From positions 1 through 15,720 of the forward strand of contig DATIKM010000110.1 of NCBI GenBank assembly GCA_035477595.1: DNA of 15,720 bases, read 5' to 3'. The stretch is from DATIKM01 sp035477595 (GTDB lineage Bacteria > Armatimonadota > Chthonomonadetes > Chthonomonadales > CAJBBX01). Below the pieces are notes generated by a model. That model did not search any database, was not told the origin of the DNA, and saw only the letters and a program-made list of their open reading frames with translations. Made by a program: the position numbers and the translations under genes. Shown piece after piece: positions 1-4,985 of the stretch (its first letter is position 1; every line of letters starts with the position of its first letter).

Positions 1-123
1 CATGCCGCCGCCGAAGCCGCCCATGCCGCCGCCCATGCCGCCGCCAAAGCCGCCCATGCCGCCGCCGAAGCCGCCCATGCCGCCGCCGAAGCCGCCCATG
101 CCGCCGCCCATACGGCCGCCGCC
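1..123 (-). repeat. In-frame tandem repeat encoding GGFGGGM / GGGM units in the secretin
   Basis: On the coding strand the units are 21 bases (GGFGGGM, four copies: 1-21, 34-54, 55-75, 76-96), 12 bases (GGGM: 22-33, 97-108) and 15 bases (GGGRM: 109-123). The array probably continues past the left edge. The 34-54 copy uses a TTT rather than TTC phenylalanine codon, a synonymous change. Every unit length is a multiple of three, so unit gain or loss would keep the frame. A looser FGG-rich stretch precedes the array at about 124-165. Confidence 0.93.
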
Positions 124-681
124 CATGCCGCCGCCGCCGAAGCCGCCAAAGCCGCCAAAGCCCATCTGCTGGCCCATCGGGAAGGACGAGAGCATGACGA
201 TGTTGCCCACGCCCGCCAGCTCAAGCATCTCAGCCATGGTGGCGGCGTCCAAGTGCCGCGTCCTCAGCCGGTCCCACCTGAGTGGAGGCGGCTGCGCCTG
301 CTCACGGTCGCCCTCGGGCATCATCTCCTCGGGCGTCTCGATCTTTGGGGCGATCGTGTAGACGCCGCCCTCAACGCGATAGGTGAGAGGCAACATCGTC
401 GCCGTCGACCTGAGGATGGCCTCAAGCGCCGTCAGGAACGGCTGCTGCCTCAGCGAGACCGTAACGACGCCCTGAACGGCCTGGTCGATCGTGTAGTCGA
501 CGCCTGCCGCGTTGAAGAGAAGCCTGAGAGCGTAGCGGATGTCCGCGTTCTCCAGGTTAAGGTCGATCCGCCTGCCCTCTCCAGGAGCCTCCTGCGCGGC
601 GGCCGGCACGCCGGAGAACAACAGGCAACACAGCGCAGACAGCGTCAGCGCGCTGCCAATCCGCCGGGCACATCTCACCAT
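1..681 (-). CDS. pilQ: Type IV pilus/type II-like secretin, N-terminal part (cut by left window edge)
   Basis: Predicted outer-membrane secretin; only the first 227 codons are in the window and the frame is open to base 1. Residues 1-29 form a signal peptide ending AAA|Q. Residues about 38-113 match the secretin/TonB N-terminal (STN, N0) fold: 'IDLNLENADIRYALRLL' followed by 'GVVTVSLRQQPFLTALEAIL' and 'YRVEGGVYTIAPK'. Residues about 140-166 (RTRHLDAATMAEMLELAG) look like the start of an N1 ring-building domain, interrupted by a Gly/Met/Phe-rich run from residue 170 to the edge. No AMIN domain precedes N0, unlike proteobacterial PilQ. The start is set by a GAGGAGG site seven bases upstream. 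It is the last of the pilMNOP genes, 125 bases after pilP. A GspD-type secretin is the alternative; the PilM/N/O/P context favours PilQ. The pore domain itself is not visible. Confidence 0.88.
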   Translation of the reverse strand, partial: MVRCARRIGSALTLSALCCLLFSGVPAAAQEAPGEGRRIDLNLENADIRYALRLLFNAAGVDYTIDQAVQGVVTVSLRQQPFLTALEAILRSTATMLPLTYRVEGGVYTIAPKIETPEEMMPEGDREQAQPPPLRWDRLRTRHLDAATMAEMLELAGVGNIVMLSSFPMGQQMGFGGFGGFGGGGMGGGRMGGGMGGFGGGMGGFGGGMGGFGGGMGGGMGGFGGGM

Positions 682-806
682 CTCGTATCCTCCTCAAGGC
701 GCTCGCACAAGCCCGCTGCGCCAACCGGCGACCACCACACGTTAGCTTTCACTCACAACCGCGACCGAGACCCACGGCTACCCGACGTCGGGCGGAGGGC
801 GCTAAT
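682..806 (-). promoter_or_regulatory. pilP-secretin spacer with secretin ribosome binding site
   Basis: A GAGGAGG Shine-Dalgarno lies at 689-695 (minus strand), seven bases before the secretin ATG at 681. This picks that ATG over a second one eight bases further into the gene. A perfect 12-base palindrome, CCCGACGTCGGG, is at 781-792, soon after the pilP stop, but no T-run follows it. I see no convincing -35/-10 pair in the 125 bases, so the secretin is most simply read as the last gene of the pilM operon. Confidence 0.6.
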
Positions 807-1646
807 CTACAAGCCCTCGCCTTCGGCCCCAATGCCACCACCAAGGCCGCCCGGCATACCTGGTATGGCGCCGCCCATCATCGGAGCGCCGCCCGGCGCC
901 ATCATGCCTGACCCCGCGCCTGGAGCCATGAAGCCCATCGTGGGTATATCCGTCAATGGTACGATCTGCGTGTAGGTGCGGTTACCATCCCTGCGCCTCA
1001 GAACGACGGAGCTGGCCCTGATTGCGTCCACCCGGTAGCCCGCAACCACATCGCCCGGCTTCACGACCATGACACCGTCCGGGCGCTCCAGCAACGCGTA
1101 TGCACCATCCCCGGTCAGTATGCCAGCCACGCGACCCATCGGGGGCTCCCGGATCTCCACCGGCTCCGTGGGCGGCTGACCACCCAGGGATGCGGGAGCC
1201 AGCCGCATAGGCGCGATCATGCTGAGCACTGCGGGCCGGGCCTCCCACCACGGCTCAAAGGGGTCAGTTCGGCCCCTCGGCGGTTTGGCCGTCCTTGCCG
1301 GTCCCGGCGCCGCGACTGCTGCCTGCGCGACCTGACCGCCGAACCCGCCACCACCCATACCGCCAGGCGACATCATCGCTCCCCCCATGCCGCCAGGGGA
1401 CATCATCGGAGACCCCATGCCGCCCGCCATCGGCGCGCCAGTGGCGCCAGGCATCGGCGAGCCCATGCCGCCCGCCATCGTCGGACCCGCAGCGCTAGGC
1501 CCGGCGCCCGCCGTGTCGTCTCCGCGCCCACAGCCAGGAAGCACCGCCACAAGCGTCGCCGCCGTCAGCAACGCGAACCAAGACCGAAGCCTGACGTCTG
1601 CGCCCACAGTTCTGCCCCTCTCAGGCGTGCTCCGTCGATCTGCCAT
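807..1646 (-). CDS. pilP: PilP-like pilus assembly lipoprotein
   Basis: 279 residues. It is predicted to link the PilN/PilO inner-membrane complex to the secretin in the periplasm. The N-terminal charged region, hydrophobic stretch (about 22-36) and LPGC ending at Cys39 form a lipobox-like export signal; Pro at -2 is not typical. Residues about 43-105 are a Gly/Met/Pro linker with repeated 'MMSPGGMGG'. The signature 'GRTDPFEPWW' (residues 125-134) matches the R.DPF.P motif that starts the conserved part of PilP/TapP. It is followed by a small beta-rich domain (about 160-235: 'GRVAGILTGDGAYALLERPDGVMVVKPGD...', split here as a beta-sandwich-like pattern). Residues 238-279 are a second Gly/Met tail, which proteobacterial PilP (around 175 residues) lacks. 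The start codon overlaps the pilO stop (TGATG), so translation is probably coupled; its own Shine-Dalgarno is weak. Confidence 0.82.
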   Translation of the reverse strand: MADRRSTPERGRTVGADVRLRSWFALLTAATLVAVLPGCGRGDDTAGAGPSAAGPTMAGGMGSPMPGATGAPMAGGMGSPMMSPGGMGGAMMSPGGMGGGGFGGQVAQAAVAAPGPARTAKPPRGRTDPFEPWWEARPAVLSMIAPMRLAPASLGGQPPTEPVEIREPPMGRVAGILTGDGAYALLERPDGVMVVKPGDVVAGYRVDAIRASSVVLRRRDGNRTYTQIVPLTDIPTMGFMAPGAGSGMMAPGGAPMMGGAIPGMPGGLGGGIGAEGEGL

Positions 1647-2614
1647 CAGTCTGCCCTGGCCGCGCCTCCGCGGGCGCCGCCACCGCCGGGAGCCGCCATG
1701 CCAGGCGCGGCCACCGCCGGTCCACCAGGACCGCTACCCATCATGGCGGCGCCCATGCCAGCGGACGTGGCGCCACCTGGAGGGCTCATTGCACCCGGCA
1801 TCGGCCCCATCATCGCGGCGCCCATGCCGGCGGACGTGGCGCCACCAGGGCTGGGCATCATTCCACCCATCATGCCCATGCCCATCTGCCGGCCCCCGCC
1901 TCCGCTGATGCGCGGGTTGGCTGGCGGGATCGCCTGCACCTCCGACTCCGGGAGGATAATCGTCAGCGACAGGATGTAGCTTGCCTGCAGCTCGGGGCTG
2001 TTGCCAACAATCTGAAGCCCCTGGACCACCGGAACGCCGATCCCACGCACGTTGGACCAGTCCGTAATGTGCCGCATCAGCCTGTCGAGGCTCGCGCCGC
2101 GGACCGACATCGGGAACTGGTACCGGAGCACCGGGCCGAGCCCGCTGCCGTCGCCACCCGCCTGGATAGCATTGGGGTCAGGGCCGAAGGGCCCCAGGGC
2201 CAGTACGCCCGGGTTCTCCCACGAGACCCCGTTGGCCCTCTGCTGCTGGTTCATGTGCGCTCGAACCGTGCGGATAAAGCGCTCTGGCCAAGCCCTGCCT
2301 TGGTTCGGCCAGAACAGCTCCGTCATCACCTGCAAGCGCGTCGTGCGCCCGCGGTATCCGATCGCCGGCATGAACTGGCGCTCGTAGATGCTGTACTGAG
2401 CCTCGGCCTCAACCTTTTCCCTCTTGGCTACCTCAAGCGCCCTCAATGCCTGAGGGAGCTGGTCTGCCTCGGTCTTCACAGCCGTATAGCGTCGCTCCGC
2501 GTCGGCGACCCGCCTCTGCGCACCCGTGATGATGGTGAAGTACAAGGCGGCGGCCACGAGGACCACGACCACGGCACCGATGATGTTGATATGCAGAACG
2601 GTCAGCCGTGACAT
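1646..2614 (-). CDS. pilO: PilO-like type IV pilus inner-membrane alignment protein
   Basis: 322 residues. The family pairs with PilN to form the inner-membrane part of the alignment complex. A short cytoplasmic N-terminus is followed by one membrane helix (about 8-30, IIGAVVVVLVAAALYFTII) and a charged coiled coil (about 31-80, 'RRVADAERRYTAVKTEAD'). A periplasmic alpha/beta region follows. Its C-terminal part (about 160-225, 'YQFPMSVRGASLDRLMRHI' to 'YILSLTIILPES') fits the ferredoxin-like PilO fold. Residues 238-322 are a Gly/Met/Ala/Pro tail with a duplicated GGATSAGMGAAMMG block. PilO proteins are usually about 200-220 residues, so the tail accounts for the extra length. The start lies three bases after the pilN stop. 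Its Shine-Dalgarno GAGGAGG (2623-2629) is formed by the last codons of pilN. Named from position, topology and fold pattern, since PilO sequences are poorly conserved. Confidence 0.82.
   Translation of the reverse strand: MSRLTVLHINIIGAVVVVLVAAALYFTIITGAQRRVADAERRYTAVKTEADQLPQALRALEVAKREKVEAEAQYSIYERQFMPAIGYRGRTTRLQVMTELFWPNQGRAWPERFIRTVRAHMNQQQRANGVSWENPGVLALGPFGPDPNAIQAGGDGSGLGPVLRYQFPMSVRGASLDRLMRHITDWSNVRGIGVPVVQGLQIVGNSPELQASYILSLTIILPESEVQAIPPANPRISGGGGRQMGMGMMGGMMPSPGGATSAGMGAAMMGPMPGAMSPPGGATSAGMGAAMMGSGPGGPAVAAPGMAAPGGGGARGGAARAD
1739..1849 (-). repeat. Direct repeat inside pilO encoding GGATSAGMGAAMMG twice
   Basis: Two 42-base copies at 1739-1780 and 1808-1849 (69-base period, 23 codons) differ at three positions by eye. 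They encode the same 14-residue block twice in the low-complexity C-terminal tail of PilO. The near-identity at DNA level points to a recent tandem duplication within the tail. Confidence 0.9.
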
Positions 2615-2617
2615 GCG

Positions 2618-3424
2618 CTAGTCCTCCTCGCCCGCAATACCGCCACCAAACCCGGGGCCAATCATCGGTGGCGCAGGCGCGGCGCCTCCCGGGCGGCCAG
2701 GCGACATCATCGGTGCGCCCGGCATGCCGCCAGGCGACATCATCGGCGGCCCCGGCATACCGCCACCCATCATCCCACCGGGACCGGGCATCATTCCGAC
2801 GGTCGGCTGCTGTGCGGCCACGCCAAAGGACGGTGCGCCGGGAATCGGCTCCCTCAACGTGAGCGTGACGGTAAAGTTGTGCCCGCCAATCGGTCGCCCG
2901 TCCGGCCCAACACCCTCCGGCAGGGGCTCTGACGGGAAGCCCGGGATGGACCCGATCGCTATCGCAACGTTGGTGATGTTGGGGTTGTGCTCCATCCACA
3001 TCAGGTAGCGACCCACATCTGCCAGGGTCGGAGCAAAGGCCTCCATCGTCACCGTCTGCCCCGCCGGTTGTAGGGAGCTGTAGATAACCGTGTTCAGCGT
3101 GTAGTCCCGGATGTTGAACACACGTGGGGGATAGGTATTCCGGTTGTAGGCGAGAGCATCGCGCACGAAATCGCGCTTGGCTCGGATGGCCCCGGATGCG
3201 GTGCGGATGCTGGCCGCCTCGCTCTCAGCCTGCTGCTTCTGGCGCTGCTTCGGCTCCTCCGCAAGGCGCATCTGGTCGAACTCGCCGGCCCGCCCGTCCA
3301 GAATGACGCGGTAGGCCACGAAGCTACCAACCACAGCCAGCACGGCGACGACCCACACCACGAACGCGAGGCGCTTGCGACCCGCCTCGTAAATGTACGG
3401 CGGCAGAAGATTGATCTTCAGCAT
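2618..3424 (-). CDS. pilN: PilN-like type IV pilus inner-membrane alignment protein
   Basis: 268 residues. In the family, the cytoplasmic N-terminal peptide docks onto PilM and the periplasmic domain pairs with PilO. The protein opens with MLKINLLPPY, the INLLP signature of PilN. One membrane helix follows (about 19-41, 'LAFVVWVVAVLAVVGSFVAY'), then a Gln/Glu/Arg-rich coiled coil (about 45-90). The periplasmic domain runs about 105-195 ('LNTVIYSSLQPAGQTVTMEAF', broken here as a beta-alpha-beta pattern, ending FTVTLTLREP). Residues about 205-268 are a Gly/Met/Pro tail with two 'MMSPG' units, absent from the usual ~180-residue PilN. The Shine-Dalgarno GAGGAGAG (3435-3442) lies ten bases upstream and overlaps the pilM stop. 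It sits second in the operon, 16 bases after pilM, which is the standard PilM-PilN order. Confidence 0.9.
   Translation of the reverse strand: MLKINLLPPYIYEAGRKRLAFVVWVVAVLAVVGSFVAYRVILDGRAGEFDQMRLAEEPKQRQKQQAESEAASIRTASGAIRAKRDFVRDALAYNRNTYPPRVFNIRDYTLNTVIYSSLQPAGQTVTMEAFAPTLADVGRYLMWMEHNPNITNVAIAIGSIPGFPSEPLPEGVGPDGRPIGGHNFTVTLTLREPIPGAPSFGVAAQQPTVGMMPGPGGMMGGGMPGPPMMSPGGMPGAPMMSPGRPGGAAPAPPMIGPGFGGGIAGEED
2623..2629 (-). promoter_or_regulatory. Ribosome binding site of pilO inside the pilN 3' end
   Basis: GAGGAGG on the minus strand lies eight bases before the pilO ATG at 2614. It is built from the final Glu-Glu-Asp codons of pilN, and only TAG plus three bases separate the genes. This arrangement suggests coupled translation of PilN and PilO, which act as a pair. 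Confidence 0.75.
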
Positions 3425-3440
3425 CGCTCGCGTTCTCTCC

Positions 3441-4709
3441 TCACTTGCGCCCGCGCTTCGTCCCGGAGCTGGTGCCGACCGGTGCGCGAACCAGGTCGCG
3501 GGCGCCCAGTCCCACCGCCACCGCGAACGCCGGCGCGCCCTGGCCGATGTAGTCCGACGACAAGCTCCTCGATGCGACCGTCACGCCCGCGAATGGATTG
3601 GCAACCCGCGCAGGGATGCCTAGGTCACTCGCCAGCAACTGATCGAGGTTCCGCAGGTTGGCGCTGCCCCCACACAACAGTATCTCATCGATACGCCCGT
3701 CCATCGACCGGCTGCGGTAGTACTCCAACGACCTGCGCAGCTCCGTCAGAAGCTCGCCCAGCGTGCCCGCCATCGCAGCGCCCAGCTGCACCGTCAGCGG
3801 ATCGCCGGGCGCGGCCGGGGTCAGGGAGACGGGCGCGGGCGCTTCCATCGGCTCACCCTCGTCATCAGCGTAGTCGAACGGCGTGCGCGGCCCCGGGGCA
3901 GGGGCCGAGAAATCCAGGAAGCCCTCGCCCGTCGGAGCCACGGAGGGCGGAGCGGCGCTCGCCATCGCGTCCCCGTGCTCGATCTTCTGCCTCTCGGCAT
4001 CCTCCTCGCTGATCCCAAGTTGCGCAGCGATCGCCCTGTTCAGCGCGTCACCAGCCAATGGGAGGGTGCGCGGGAACGCCAGGATGCCGTCACGGTAGAT
4101 GCCAATATCGGTGTTGCTGGCCCCTATATTGACGATGACCGTGGTCTTCGTGCCGTACGCGTTGGGTGCCAGTTCGATCAGCGATCGAGCGGCCGCAAGT
4201 GGCTCGACGTCTATTGCGACCGGCTTCAGGCCGGCTGCGAAGAGCATCTCCACATGGCGATCGATCATGTCCTGTTGAGCGACCGCCAGCAGCACCTCCA
4301 TGTTCTGCGCGGCAGGGTCCGCATCCGGGCGCTCGATGCGCTGGAAATCCATGATCACTTCGTTGGCGGCGAACGGGACGTGGCGCTCCACCTCCCACTT
4401 CATCGCCTCGGCGAGCTCCCCGTCGGCCATCCTGGGGACCTCAATGACGCGCACGACCAAGGCGCCCTGCCCCGACACCGAACTCACCGATGTGCGCGCC
4501 GATACGCCAGCCTGGCGCAACAGCCGCTTCACTGCGTCACCGAGAAGTTTCGGGTCCACAATGACGCTGTTCTCCATCGCCTCCGGCGGAGTCGGCGCCA
4601 TGCCAACCGCGCGCACGCTCACGCCGCCCCGACCCGGCACGACCTCGGCAACCTTGATCATGCGCGCGCCGATGTCGAGCCCGACCGTCGGTCCTCCGGA
4701 CCTAGCCAT
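3441..4709 (-). CDS. pilM: PilM, actin-like cytoplasmic ATPase-fold protein of the type IV pilus
   Basis: 422 residues from the ATG at 4709. PilM is an FtsA/actin-fold protein that forms a cytoplasmic ring and binds the PilN N-terminal peptide. Actin-fold motifs are present: phosphate-1 'VGLDIGARMIKVAEV' (9-23), phosphate-2 'VNIGASNTDIGIY' (193-205) and the adenosine motif 'LCGGSANLRNLDQLLA' (345-360). 'MKWEVERHVPF' (103-113) and 'SLEYYRSR' (327-334) are typical PilM blocks. An insert at about 247-303, rich in Pro, Ala and acidic residues (SAPAPGPRTPFDYADDEGEP), splits the C-terminal half and makes the protein longer than the usual ~350. The in-frame TTG at 4790 would give 449 residues. That start is rejected because it coincides with the -10 box of a strong promoter, and the extra 27 residues resemble nothing in PilM. 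It is the first gene of the pilus operon. Confidence 0.94.
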   Translation of the reverse strand: MARSGGPTVGLDIGARMIKVAEVVPGRGGVSVRAVGMAPTPPEAMENSVIVDPKLLGDAVKRLLRQAGVSARTSVSSVSGQGALVVRVIEVPRMADGELAEAMKWEVERHVPFAANEVIMDFQRIERPDADPAAQNMEVLLAVAQQDMIDRHVEMLFAAGLKPVAIDVEPLAAARSLIELAPNAYGTKTTVIVNIGASNTDIGIYRDGILAFPRTLPLAGDALNRAIAAQLGISEEDAERQKIEHGDAMASAAPPSVAPTGEGFLDFSAPAPGPRTPFDYADDEGEPMEAPAPVSLTPAAPGDPLTVQLGAAMAGTLGELLTELRRSLEYYRSRSMDGRIDEILLCGGSANLRNLDQLLASDLGIPARVANPFAGVTVASRSLSSDYIGQGAPAFAVAVGLGARDLVRAPVGTSSGTKRGRK

Positions 4710-4780
4710 ACCTGGTAAACCCCCAAGGCAGTCGATGTACGTCAGACCCGTGGCCAGGACTTGCCCCGCCGAGCGGACTG

Positions 4781-4809
4781 ATTGTAGCAAGTTTGCCGGG
4801 GCGTGTCAA
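4781..4809 (-). promoter_or_regulatory. Sigma70-type promoter of the pilM operon
   Basis: On the minus strand, TTGACA (4809-4804) is followed by a 17-base spacer and TACAAT (4786-4781). The -35 matches the consensus fully and the -10 matches five of six. The expected transcript start is near 4774, giving an untranslated leader of about 65 bases before the pilM ATG. The pair stands out in a GC-rich, otherwise featureless gap and lies exactly where a promoter for pilMNOP-secretin is needed. It also rules out the upstream TTG at 4790 as a pilM start. Confidence 0.82.
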
Positions 4810-4943
4810 GCAACCAATAGCGCGCGCCCGTGCGTCAGTCGGCAGCGCGCACGATGCATTGTGGCGCTCGGAAGGCAACGCCTCAGGTCCACGCGCAACG
4901 CCACGCCGCACCACGCACATGCGAGCGGCGGGCCGGTCCTCAG

Positions 4944-4975
4944 GCCTGAGGGACCGCTCCTGCGGTCCCTCAGGC
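4944..4975 (-). terminator. GC-rich hairpin downstream of the giant gene, likely terminator
   Basis: A perfect 14-base-pair stem with a four-base loop: arms 4944-4957 (GCCTGAGGGACCGC) and 4962-4975, loop 4958-4961. It begins ten bases after the TAA stop of the giant gene. No T-run follows on either strand, so it is not a textbook intrinsic terminator; it may act in a T-poor mode or protect the mRNA 3' end. The adjoining GGTCCTCAGG (4935-4944) can also pair imperfectly with the 4945-4957 arm, giving an alternative, weaker hairpin. Confidence 0.65.
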
Positions 4976-4985
4976 TGTGGGGTGA

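Larger units (their letters stand above)
4710..4985 (-). other. Intergenic region between the giant secreted-protein gene and pilM
   Basis: 276 bases with no supported gene. It holds the hairpin after the giant gene, the pilM promoter and the pilM leader. CCTCAGG or its complement occurs at 4881, 4938, 4945 and 4968, and once more at 5003 just inside the giant gene. A GGGGG run ten bases before the pilM ATG is the likely weak ribosome binding site; it lies in the loop of a short possible CCTTGG/CCAGG stem. Confidence 0.7.

Noticed and set aside
1..165. CRISPR-like or non-coding satellite array
   Set aside because: There are no spacers; the repeat is in frame within a good secretin reading frame preceded by a signal peptide and a Shine-Dalgarno.
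781..792. 12-base palindrome CCCGACGTCGGG as terminator of pilP
   Set aside because: It can fold only into a tiny stem and has no T-run after it; in GC-rich DNA such a palindrome is weak evidence for anything.
2..975. Plus-strand open frames over the Gly/Met and Pro-rich regions, such as a 119-residue 'MPPPKPPMPPP' frame and a 240-residue frame
   Set aside because: They are antisense shadows of the secretin and pilP genes; the repeat coding GGFGGGM reads as proline-rich on the other strand.
807..4709. A type II secretion (GspL/M/C) reading of the operon
   Set aside because: PilM is a free cytoplasmic actin-like protein, PilN has the INLLP docking peptide and PilP has the R.DPF.P motif; GspL would be a single fused membrane protein.
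4710..4790. N-terminal extension of PilM from TTG at 4790
   Set aside because: The codon sits in the -10 region of the operon promoter, upstream of the expected transcript start, and the added residues do not resemble PilM.
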